This document shows, piece after piece, positions 35,769-43,840 of a stretch of 64,000 nucleotides of DNA (positions are counted from its first letter, which is position 1; each line of letters starts with the position of its first letter). The stretch comes from CAXPZW01 sp964221845. GTDB taxonomy: Bacteria; Bacteroidota; Bacteroidia; Flavobacteriales_D; Sanyastnellaceae. The notes under the pieces were generated by a model that made no database searches, was not told the DNA's origin, and saw nothing but the letters and a program-made list of their open reading frames with translations. The position numbers and the translations under genes are program-made. The DNA lies in NCBI GenBank assembly GCA_964221845.1, contig CAXPZW010000011.1, positions 1-64,000 on the forward strand, given 5' to 3'.

Positions 35769-38153
35769 ATGACAGTATCAATGGTGCGTTTGGCTTTGTG
35801 GATGACGGTTTTGCTGTTCCCTGTTGCGGCGGCAGCCCAAACCCTGAAGGGCGAGGTGCGCGACGCTTCGACCGGTGATCCGGTGGTGGGCGCCACCGTG
35901 TCTCAAGATTCGAGCGTGGTGGCCGTGAGCGACGTGGACGGCCTGTTTTCGGTGACCTATGCCCCCAACCAATCGGCGTTGATCTTGACGGTTTCCGCCC
36001 TCGGGTTTGAGGACCTCACACGCACCTTGGACCCGCAAGCGCTGCCAAGCAGCCCTGTAGTGTTTGCCCTGCAACCCGCCACCAACCGGTTGGGGTTAGC
36101 GGTGGTTTCCGCGGGCAAGTTTGAACAGGACGTTTCCGAGCTCACCGTATCCATGGAGGTGCTTCAGCCTGGGCTCATTGAGGGCAAGAACACCCTCAAT
36201 ATGGACGAAGCCCTGCAGCAAACGCCTGGCGTGGTGATTGTGGACTCCGAACCACAAATCCGCGGGGGAAGCGGCTACAGCTTTGGTGCGGGTAGTCGCG
36301 TGCAGGTATTGGTAGACGACTTGCCTTTGCTTTCCGGCGATGCCGGGCGACCGATCTGGGGATTCCTCCCGGTGGAAAACGTGGAGCAGGTGGAAGTCAT
36401 CAAAGGCGCATCCAGCGTGCTCTACGGAAGTGCGGCACTGTCTGGAGTTATCAACGTACGTACTGCCAGGCCAGGTGATACGCCTACCACGCGCATCCAA
36501 ACGTATCACGGCTTTTATTCAGATCCCCCTAACACTGAGGCCAAGTATTGGGACAACATCCACATGCTCTCGGGCGTCAACGCCTTCCATGCCCGCAAAA
36601 TCGGGCGGCTGGATTTGGTCGTGGGACTGAGTTTGTTGGGAAACGACGGTTACAAAGGACCCATTCCGGATACGAGCGGGGCACTTCCATCCGGAGGCTA
36701 CAATGTGACCCGATTGATACACGGCTCCCCGGTTGAAGTCAATACCTATGATGGCGAAAACCGCGCGCGCATCAACATCAACACGCGCTACCACAGTGCA
36801 AACATCCCAGGGCTTACGTTCGGCATCAATACCAACTGGCTCAAAGGAGAGTCGATGTCCACGCTGATCTGGGAAAACGACAGCACAGGCATTTTTGGCA
36901 CCTACACCGGGGCCGCCACACGCACCAAACAAGTGGTGGGCACCGTCGACCCGTTTGTAGAGTACTTGAGCCCGAATGGCACCAGACATGCTTTGCGCGG
37001 CCGCTGGCAAAGCCTGGACAACGACAACGACAACAACCAAGGCAACTTCTCGGATGTGTATTACGGGTCTTACCAGATCCAACGCGGCATGGGTGAAGTG
37101 ATGCTGACCGCCGGAGTGGTGGGCCAGTACACCGATGCCCGAGGCCAACTCTTCACCGGAGGCAATCCGGACGGCAACAACACGGCTTCCAACACCGCCG
37201 GGTTCTTGCAAGCAGATTGGAAACACGGGGTGTGGAACATTTCCGGAGGGATGCGTTACGAGTCCTTCACCATCAACGGCGAACAAGAAGGTCGCCCGGT
37301 ATTCCGCGCTGGAGCCAATTATCAAGCTGCAGAGGCCACCTTCCTCCGCGCGAGTTTTGGACAGGGCTACCGCTTCCCTTCCATCGCGGAAAAATTCATC
37401 CAAACCGCTGTGGGCGTCGGGATCTATCCCAATCCAGACCTGCGTAGTGAAACCTCTTACAACGCTGAGGTCGGCCTCAAGCAAGGCTTCCAAATCGGGG
37501 AATTCAAAGGATATGCCGATGTCGCGGTGTTCTACCAGCGCTTCGAAAACTTCATCGAATTCACCTTCAATCAATGGGGTGTCCCATTGGTTGATGATTT
37601 GTTCGGGTTTGGATTCAAAAGTGTGAATACCGCCGATGCCGAAGTGGCTGGGATCGACGCCAGTATTTTGGGAACCGGAACCATCGGTAAAGTGGAATTC
37701 ACTGCATTGGCCGGATACACCTACACGCGTCCACGTGCGCTGTACCCCGACTCGGTATATGCCGGGGAAGACCTGTCCTACAGTAGCACCAGTTCGTTCA
37801 CCGAAAACAACCTGCTCAAGTACCGCATGCCCCACGTGGTCCGTGCGGACCTGCAAGCCAACTACCAGTCCTTCGAAGTCGGGGTCAGCTACCGGTTCAA
37901 TTCTTACATACAGAACGTAGACCAAGCCTTCTTCGATATTGAAGACTTCAATCTCCCTGGGGTATCCTCTTGGCAAGCCGATCGCGCCTCTGGTGGAGAC
38001 TCAGTGGTAGACTTGCGCGTAGGCTACCACATGGCCGATCAGCACAAGGTGTCCCTGGTCGTCAACAACCTATTCAACCGACTATATGCCATTCGTCCGT
38101 TGGCCATTGAAAGCACGCGACAAGTGGTACTCCAATACCTGATTGTCCTGTGA
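35769..38153 (+). CDS. TonB-dependent outer-membrane receptor
   Basis: The 794-residue protein has a signal peptide (LALWMTVLLFPVAAAAQ) and a carboxypeptidase-regulatory-like domain at about 25-105 (LKGEVRDASTGDPVVGATV). A plug domain follows (ALQQTPGVVIVDSEPQIRGG, VEQVEVIKGASSVLYGSAAL). A long beta-barrel has the TonB-receptor pattern, for example FLRASFGQGYRFPSIAEKF and HKVSLVVNNLFNRLYAIRPL. It ends ESTRQVVLQYLIVL, an aromatic-poor last strand. The substrate cannot be predicted. No SusD partner or Fur-like site is nearby, so a vitamin or metal-complex role is as likely as glycan uptake. Its stop overlaps the kdsB GTG by 4 nt. The open frame extends far upstream (to 34392), but only this start gives a signal peptide. 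Confidence 0.92.
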   Translation: MTVSMVRLALWMTVLLFPVAAAAQTLKGEVRDASTGDPVVGATVSQDSSVVAVSDVDGLFSVTYAPNQSALILTVSALGFEDLTRTLDPQALPSSPVVFALQPATNRLGLAVVSAGKFEQDVSELTVSMEVLQPGLIEGKNTLNMDEALQQTPGVVIVDSEPQIRGGSGYSFGAGSRVQVLVDDLPLLSGDAGRPIWGFLPVENVEQVEVIKGASSVLYGSAALSGVINVRTARPGDTPTTRIQTYHGFYSDPPNTEAKYWDNIHMLSGVNAFHARKIGRLDLVVGLSLLGNDGYKGPIPDTSGALPSGGYNVTRLIHGSPVEVNTYDGENRARININTRYHSANIPGLTFGINTNWLKGESMSTLIWENDSTGIFGTYTGAATRTKQVVGTVDPFVEYLSPNGTRHALRGRWQSLDNDNDNNQGNFSDVYYGSYQIQRGMGEVMLTAGVVGQYTDARGQLFTGGNPDGNNTASNTAGFLQADWKHGVWNISGGMRYESFTINGEQEGRPVFRAGANYQAAEATFLRASFGQGYRFPSIAEKFIQTAVGVGIYPNPDLRSETSYNAEVGLKQGFQIGEFKGYADVAVFYQRFENFIEFTFNQWGVPLVDDLFGFGFKSVNTADAEVAGIDASILGTGTIGKVEFTALAGYTYTRPRALYPDSVYAGEDLSYSSTSSFTENNLLKYRMPHVVRADLQANYQSFEVGVSYRFNSYIQNVDQAFFDIEDFNLPGVSSWQADRASGGDSVVDLRVGYHMADQHKVSLVVNNLFNRLYAIRPLAIESTRQVVLQYLIVL

Positions 38154-38872
38154 AGATTGTCGGCATCATCCCGGCCCGATATGGAAGCACGCGCTTTCCT
38201 GGGAAACCGTTGGCCGAACTGCGCGGCAAACCCATGATCCTACACACGTTGGAATCGGCGTTGTCGAGCGCGGCGTTGGAGCACGTTGTGGTTGCTACCG
38301 ATCACCAGAGCATTTACGAAACGGTGACCGCAGCTGGGCACCGGGCCGTCATGACCCGCGAAGACCACCCCTCAGGCACCGATCGTTGCTTGGAGGCGCT
38401 CCACCAGTTGGACGCGTCCGTAGAGGCGGTGATCAACATCCAAGGCGACGAACCTTTTGTGGCTCCCGAAGCCATTGCTGAACTGGCTGCGTTGCTGCGC
38501 GCTGGGGCTCCTGTGGCCACGTTGTGTACACCCTTACCCCGCGCCGAAGCAGCCAACCCCAACCGCGTCAAAGTGGTCAAAGACCTTTGCGGACGTGCGT
38601 TGTACTTCTCCCGCAGCATTGTGCCCTTCGACCGCGGCGGCGTTGCCCCGGAAAATTGCTTTTTACACCTGGGCATGTACGGTTATTCGCGTTCGGGGCT
38701 GGAAACCATCGCAGCGTTGGCGCCTTCAGACCTCGAACGCACCGAGTCGTTGGAACAACTCCGTTGGCTGGAGCACGGAGTCGAGATCCGCATTGCCGAA
38801 ACCGCACACACCGCACACGGCGTGGACACCCCTGAAGATTTGGAAGCCCTCAACCGGCAACCCGGAAGTTGA
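38150..38872 (+). CDS. kdsB: 3-deoxy-manno-octulosonate cytidylyltransferase
   Basis: KdsB activates Kdo with CTP for lipopolysaccharide synthesis. The 240-residue protein starts at GTG 38150 (MKIVGIIPARYGSTRFPGKP, the nucleotide-binding motif). It shows the family blocks VVVATDHQSIYE, GTDRCLEAL, VINIQGDEPFV and LGMYGYSRSGLE. It is translationally coupled to the receptor gene (GTGA). Confidence 0.95.
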   Translation: MKIVGIIPARYGSTRFPGKPLAELRGKPMILHTLESALSSAALEHVVVATDHQSIYETVTAAGHRAVMTREDHPSGTDRCLEALHQLDASVEAVINIQGDEPFVAPEAIAELAALLRAGAPVATLCTPLPRAEAANPNRVKVVKDLCGRALYFSRSIVPFDRGGVAPENCFLHLGMYGYSRSGLETIAALAPSDLERTESLEQLRWLEHGVEIRIAETAHTAHGVDTPEDLEALNRQPGS

Positions 38873-38880
38873 AAATCCCG

Positions 38881-38888
38881 TAAATTAG
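38881..38888 (+). promoter_or_regulatory. Putative -7 box of the SPOR-domain gene
   Basis: TAAATTAG, two mismatches from TAnnTTTG, lies 22 nt before the ATG at 38911. It argues for that ATG over the in-frame GTG at 38890. Confidence 0.3.
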
Positions 38889-38910
38889 CGTGTTCGAATC
38901 CCCACGATAC

Positions 38911-40065
38911 ATGGCCTTGGAGTCCCATTTGCGTACGCTACTGTATGACCACGATTGCGTGATCATACCGGAATTTGGCGGCTTTTTGACCCGCTACCGT
39001 CCGGCGCATATCCATGCGCTGCAGCAAACGCTTGTACCTCCTTCCAAGGTGCTCACCTTCAACCGCCGCTTGGTGTCCAACGACGGGCTGATCGCTCAGG
39101 AAATCATGCGGAGAGAAGGCGTTTCGTTTGACCAAGCCATGGCTCACATCCAGCACCGCGTGGCGGAGATGGAAGCCGCCTTGGCCAGCACCCAACGCGT
39201 GGTGCTCGAGGGGATTGGCACCTTCCACGCCGATGCTGCGGGCACGGTTCAGTTCACGCCAGAAGCCGGTCAAAATTTCCTCAAGGATGCCTTTGGTCTC
39301 ACTTCGCTAGCGCTGGACACCTCTGCTGCAGTGGCCGCTGAGCCCGAAGTGGAGGAGCCTGCCGAACAAGAAGCCGAGCCCGAGACTCCGGTGATCGTGC
39401 TCACTCCCACCCCTGAACCGGCTCCGGCTCAGGTGGAACGCACGCCTGAAGCCCCGCGCAAAAAGCGCCGTTGGATGGTGGCCGCTGTGGCCCTGCCATT
39501 GGTGGCGGCCGGGGTGTACTTCATGCGCGACACGTTGCCACTCAACGGCCAAACCTTTGGATTCCTCAATGCACCCTCCCCTGTGGTGGCCGCTGAGTTC
39601 CAGCCTCGCTTCGCAGAAGAAGACATTGCCTTCCCGGCCACAGACGATCAAAACCGCATTGCCGCCATTGCCGAGAGCAACCCCGGCCTGGCCAGCATCT
39701 ACTTCGATTTTGAAGAAAACGAAATGAGCCCAGGTGGCATTCGTGTGGTGCTCAATGCGGCCGAAGCAGCTGCTGAAACGCCGGCGTCTACTCCAGAACC
39801 CGCCGCAGAAACCCCTCCTCCCGCACCGACCAACTCCAACTTGGACTTGTACTTCGTGGTAGGCGGCGCTTTCAGCCAAAAAGCCAACGCCGACCGCTTG
39901 GTGGGCACCCTCCAAGGCAAAGGCTTTGACGCCTATGTGTTTGGCCAGTCACGCGGGCTGCACCTGGTGTGCTACGGCAGCTACACCAACAAAGCAGCCG
40001 CGCGCAAAGCCCTGGCGGAGGTGAAGGCCTCCGAGAACGCCAACGCTTGGCTCAAGCACCACTGA
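38911..40065 (+). CDS. HU-CCDC81 and SPOR domain protein
   Basis: The 384-residue protein begins with two HU-like CCDC81-type domains (SHLRTLLYDHDCVIIPEFGG and the block through VVLEGIGTFHADAAGT). An acidic proline-rich linker follows, then one membrane helix at about 185-205 (WMVAAVALPLVAAGVYFM). A periplasmic SPOR domain fills the last 80 residues (LYFVVGGAFSQKANADRLV, GLHLVCYGSYTNKAAARKAL). SPOR domains bind denuded glycan strands at the division site. The cytoplasmic HU-like part may bind DNA or protein. This architecture is typical of Bacteroidota. Confidence 0.88.
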   Translation: MALESHLRTLLYDHDCVIIPEFGGFLTRYRPAHIHALQQTLVPPSKVLTFNRRLVSNDGLIAQEIMRREGVSFDQAMAHIQHRVAEMEAALASTQRVVLEGIGTFHADAAGTVQFTPEAGQNFLKDAFGLTSLALDTSAAVAAEPEVEEPAEQEAEPETPVIVLTPTPEPAPAQVERTPEAPRKKRRWMVAAVALPLVAAGVYFMRDTLPLNGQTFGFLNAPSPVVAAEFQPRFAEEDIAFPATDDQNRIAAIAESNPGLASIYFDFEENEMSPGGIRVVLNAAEAAAETPASTPEPAAETPPPAPTNSNLDLYFVVGGAFSQKANADRLVGTLQGKGFDAYVFGQSRGLHLVCYGSYTNKAAARKALAEVKASENANAWLKHH

Positions 40066-40096
40066 TCCGGCTATCTTCGCAGGCAAATCTTCTGCC

Positions 40097-40735
40097 GTGC
40101 AACTGCCTCTCCCATCCGAACTCGACGCCATCATTTTTGACTTTGGCGGCGTGCTGTTTGACATCGATTACCCCGCTCCTGCCCGTGCATTCAAATCGCT
40201 GGGGGTTCAGGACTTTGAGGGGCTGTACTCCAAGGCCAACCAAAACGACTTGTTCGACCGCTTGGAGGTAGGCACCATCTCCAATGCCGATTTTCTGGAA
40301 GAACTGCGCCAACTCACCGGCGGAACCTTGACCACCGCACAAGTGCTTTGGGCGTGGAACACGATTCTGACGGGCATTCCTGCCGGGCGGGTAGAAGCGC
40401 TGCACAATTTGCAGGGCCGTTACCGCTGTTTCTTGCTGAGCAACACCAACGCCATCCACGTGGAAGCGTTTGAGCCCATGGTAGACGATGCGGTGGGGCT
40501 GGCCCACTTCAAATCGGCGTTTGAAAAGACGTACTACTCCAACGAGATCGGCATGCGCAAGCCGCACCCCGAAACGTACTTGGAAGTGTGTAATTGGCAC
40601 AACTTGGATCCCGGCCGCACCCTGTTCATCGACGACTCCCCCCAACACGTGGAAGGGGCGCGCAAAGCAGGGCTACACGCCTACCACCTGGAGGTGGACC
40701 AAGAAGACATTCGCGAGGTGATTGCGCGGCTTTGA
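40097..40735 (+). CDS. HAD-superfamily hydrolase, subfamily IA
   Basis: The 212-residue protein starts at GTG 40097, 17 nt after a TATCTTCG box (40072-40079). It has the HAD motifs IIFDFGGVLFDID (in which the second acidic residue of DxD is replaced by glycine, as in several YihX-like members), FLLSNTNAIHV, GMRKPHPETYLEV and TLFIDDSPQHVEGARKAG. It is likely a small-molecule phosphatase; the substrate is unknown. Confidence 0.87.
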   Translation: MQLPLPSELDAIIFDFGGVLFDIDYPAPARAFKSLGVQDFEGLYSKANQNDLFDRLEVGTISNADFLEELRQLTGGTLTTAQVLWAWNTILTGIPAGRVEALHNLQGRYRCFLLSNTNAIHVEAFEPMVDDAVGLAHFKSAFEKTYYSNEIGMRKPHPETYLEVCNWHNLDPGRTLFIDDSPQHVEGARKAGLHAYHLEVDQEDIREVIARL

Positions 40736-42094
40736 TCAGCGCGCACCCGTCGTAGTTCCACCCACATCCGGGCGTCCAAAGGCCAGTACCAAGCCAAACG
40801 ATCCTTGCCAAGTCTTGTGGTTCTCAGGGCGGATCAGGGCTGGAATGTTGGCCGATTGGGCAAACAGCAGCACAGGTCCCGCGCGCAGCGCAAATCCTGC
40901 TCCAATCAGCACCTGGTCGCCTTCGAACCATTGGGCACCGGCTTGCAAGGTCAACACGCGACCAAACTGGTGCGAGGCCCCAAAGTGCATCCCGTTGAAC
41001 GGCTCGCCCAAGCGACGCACTGAGTTGAATCCGGCATAGACCTGGCCACCTTCCCAAAGGCTGCGGCGCACGGTCACTTGCACGCGTGCGCTGGTTGGGG
41101 TCCGGAAGGAGGTTGGGGTCTCGTCCACCGAGAAAACAGTGGTGAGTGAATCCACAACGGTGTTGAGCACTGCCTCGGTGCTATCGGGGTTGTCTATAAA
41201 CTCCTGCAAGTCAAAACCCGAAAAAGAGAACTCGGCGCCGGAGAGGGTGTATTGGGTGGCATTTTCTTCCCAACGGATGCCTCCAAGGTTCATCACCGAA
41301 GCATCCAAGGTCCAATCTTCCAAGCTGAACGAGGCCCCCAAGTCCACCGCCAAACCGAGGTTGACGCCCGAGCCAATGTTGGCCGCGTCAAACTCCACGA
41401 CGTTGGAGTCCAACAACACAGCACCGCCTACCAGCAAGTCAAACTCGCCGTCGGCCGTCAGGGTATAGTCCTCGGCGTCGGTGGTGAGGCCAAAGCGGCT
41501 GTTTTGGGTGTAAATGGTGCCGATCCCACTGAGCAAGTGCAGGTTGCCGCCAAAGTTCAAGCGGCCCTCCATCAGGTTTGCGCTGGCGCCGAGGTACACA
41601 TCGGTGTAGCCTTGTGCGTTCACGCCAAAGCCGTCAAAGTCCAAGCGGCGACCGATCAGGTCGGGGTGGCCATTGCCTTTCCAGGCCAGTTCCAGCAACT
41701 CGCCCGGGTAGGCCAAGCGTGATTCACTCACGGCCGCGGCACCCAATCGGAAGTAAAGATTGCGCACGCGGAAGCCACCTTGGAACACCGGCACGCGGGT
41801 TTCGGTCCACAGGTGGTTGGTGCCGTCGAGGGTGCCCAGCACGCGTTCAATGTCCAGGAAGTTGCCGTCCAAGGCATCACTCAACGTGAAGGCCGAGTGG
41901 CCAGCGGCGGTGGACAAACCACCCAAACCCGGCAGCCAAATGTGCCAGTTGTTTTGGGTGTCCAATGCGGGGTTTACCGTTACCGATGCGGTAGGCACCT
42001 GCGATTGCAAGGCCAAGCCGTCGATTTGGGCCTGTGCGGTGCATGCAAAGCACACCGCCAGCAGGCCAGTCAAAAAGCGCTTACAGTTCTGCAC
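40736..42094 (-). CDS. Outer-membrane beta-barrel-like protein (DUF5723-like)
   Basis: The frame is open to 42145, but the best start is GTG 42094 (MQNCKRFLTGLLAVCFACTAQAQ), which gives a proper signal peptide and overlaps the upstream stop by 14 nt. The 452-residue product is rich in alternating strands (GVNLGLAVDLGASFSLEDWT, VQVTVRRSLWEGGQVYAGF, LIGAGFALRAGPVLLFAQSA). It shows the N-terminal NPAL pattern seen in DUF5723 proteins of Bacteroidota. It probably forms an outer-membrane barrel. It is paired with the upstream lipoprotein. Confidence 0.65.
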   Translation of the reverse strand: MQNCKRFLTGLLAVCFACTAQAQIDGLALQSQVPTASVTVNPALDTQNNWHIWLPGLGGLSTAAGHSAFTLSDALDGNFLDIERVLGTLDGTNHLWTETRVPVFQGGFRVRNLYFRLGAAAVSESRLAYPGELLELAWKGNGHPDLIGRRLDFDGFGVNAQGYTDVYLGASANLMEGRLNFGGNLHLLSGIGTIYTQNSRFGLTTDAEDYTLTADGEFDLLVGGAVLLDSNVVEFDAANIGSGVNLGLAVDLGASFSLEDWTLDASVMNLGGIRWEENATQYTLSGAEFSFSGFDLQEFIDNPDSTEAVLNTVVDSLTTVFSVDETPTSFRTPTSARVQVTVRRSLWEGGQVYAGFNSVRRLGEPFNGMHFGASHQFGRVLTLQAGAQWFEGDQVLIGAGFALRAGPVLLFAQSANIPALIRPENHKTWQGSFGLVLAFGRPDVGGTTTGAR

Positions 42095-43700
42095 GGACGT
42101 AGATTTTCGCGCCGAGCTTGACCTCAATGGCAGCGGATTCATCAAACGTAACCATGGCCTCAGAGCCAGAGTCGGTCGTGTTCATGACACCTCGAATTAC
42201 GAGGTGTCCAGTATCCCTGATCACATCAACCCTTTCTTGGTCAAGGGTCACAAAGTGTTCGACACTTGCACCGGTGTTCGGAAATCCACCTGCATCTACA
42301 AGCGCCGGAGCGATCAAGAACTCAGGGGCTGTAAACAAACTGTCTAACGCTTGGTAATTCGTGTCAAGAAAGACCACTTGCACTTCTCCGCCGAAGGGAA
42401 AAGTATTGGCCGTGTACAGCCGGAATTCCACCGAATCTACATTGTCAATGGTGCCCAAATCCAAACTCGTAGCAATGGTGTCGAGCACATTGAGATTTTG
42501 AATGTATCCGGCCAGAGGCAAAGTCAACTCCACGCCCACATCGATGCTGCTCTGGTTGGTCACGAAATTTGGTGCTTCCAAGGGCGGTGGTCCTTCAGGG
42601 TTGGCAGTGGCCTGCCCTGAGAACCTCGCAATCTGGGGTGCAGGGATGATAAGATCCAGCAGGTTAGAGTTTGTGTGGTCCAGCGTATACAACACTTCTT
42701 CTGGCTCAGAGGTCAAGCTGGCCTGTCCGGCCAACATAAACGTTTCATCAACCTCCAAATATATCAGCTCACCGGTGTCCAAATTCTCACTTACAACATC
42801 CCCAAGATCAAGCAGGGCGGGTACGCCAAAACTATTGGTCACCTTGAGGTCAACATAAATTTGATCAAAGCGGAAGTCATCCACTTCGAATGCATCACCG
42901 ATCACAGTCACCTCAATGCTGTCTGTTTCAACTGCTATTTCCAAGCTTCCAAAGTCCCCGATCACATGTTGAAATTCCAATCCCGTCAACGTCACCAATA
43001 CATCAAACCCGTCGCCTGGCTGTGAGACATAATCGGGGTTGTTCTCAATCAGCACTTCAGCAACAACAGTAACCTGGTTGTCATAGGGATCGTCTGGATG
43101 ATCCGGTAAAATCCGATACCCCGCCAGATCTACATTTTCATCCAGATCCCCCAGCGAAGCATCGACATCCAGCGTATACGGATTTCCTGCAGGATCCTGC
43201 AGTTGCGGAATAACCACTGTTGCTGTCAAAAACTCCTCTGTCACAAAGTCCACATCCATATTCAGCGTTCCACTTAGAAGTAAAGCCTCGTCTACTCGAA
43301 TGCCTGCTGGCTCCGTCTCAAGGCTGTATTCAAGTGTAACAGGAAAAGCAACCACACTGCCGCTTTCTACAACTGAAGCGTCGCTCACTGACAACGTGTG
43401 ACCCAGTGAAATCTCTTGTTGCTCCAAGGTTAAAATGGAATCCAAGTCCAGCGAGAAGACCTCCTTGGAATAGGTCAGTGCATACTGACCTTGATTGCCA
43501 AAGGGAACAACCGTTGAATCCAATTCGGTCAACACATCATTTACTCCAAAAGAGGCGTGTGCGATGGGAACGGCGAGTATGGGCCTCCAATCGTCAACGT
43601 TTACCTCATCCAAGTCTTTCTGACAAGAAATCAGGGCAACAGTGAAAAAAACAGCCAGCCAGCCATAACTGCATCTTCTGCATTCGTCGGTGTGGGTCAT
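42081..43700 (-). CDS. Large lipoprotein of unknown function
   Basis: The 539-residue product has a lipobox (FFTVALISCQKD) with the lipidated cysteine at about residue 26. The mature part is acidic and made of repeated strand-like modules, several containing LEVDETF or VEVTVIGDAF patterns, without a family I recognise. By eye the DNA is clearly more AT-rich than its neighbours and uses different codons. It overlaps the downstream barrel-like gene by 14 nt, so the two proteins are likely made together and may interact at the outer membrane. Confidence 0.75.
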   Translation of the reverse strand: MTHTDECRRCSYGWLAVFFTVALISCQKDLDEVNVDDWRPILAVPIAHASFGVNDVLTELDSTVVPFGNQGQYALTYSKEVFSLDLDSILTLEQQEISLGHTLSVSDASVVESGSVVAFPVTLEYSLETEPAGIRVDEALLLSGTLNMDVDFVTEEFLTATVVIPQLQDPAGNPYTLDVDASLGDLDENVDLAGYRILPDHPDDPYDNQVTVVAEVLIENNPDYVSQPGDGFDVLVTLTGLEFQHVIGDFGSLEIAVETDSIEVTVIGDAFEVDDFRFDQIYVDLKVTNSFGVPALLDLGDVVSENLDTGELIYLEVDETFMLAGQASLTSEPEEVLYTLDHTNSNLLDLIIPAPQIARFSGQATANPEGPPPLEAPNFVTNQSSIDVGVELTLPLAGYIQNLNVLDTIATSLDLGTIDNVDSVEFRLYTANTFPFGGEVQVVFLDTNYQALDSLFTAPEFLIAPALVDAGGFPNTGASVEHFVTLDQERVDVIRDTGHLVIRGVMNTTDSGSEAMVTFDESAAIEVKLGAKIYVRAEL

Positions 43701-43840
43701 AGGTCTCGTTTGGGTACATCAAAGGGCAACTTGCTCTCGAATGCAGTATCACAGAAGAAAGTTACCAATCTCGCATGAAATGTCTGAAAGACACTGTCTG
43801 ACATTCGACGTCATATTCTACCTCAGAAACCGGATAATCC

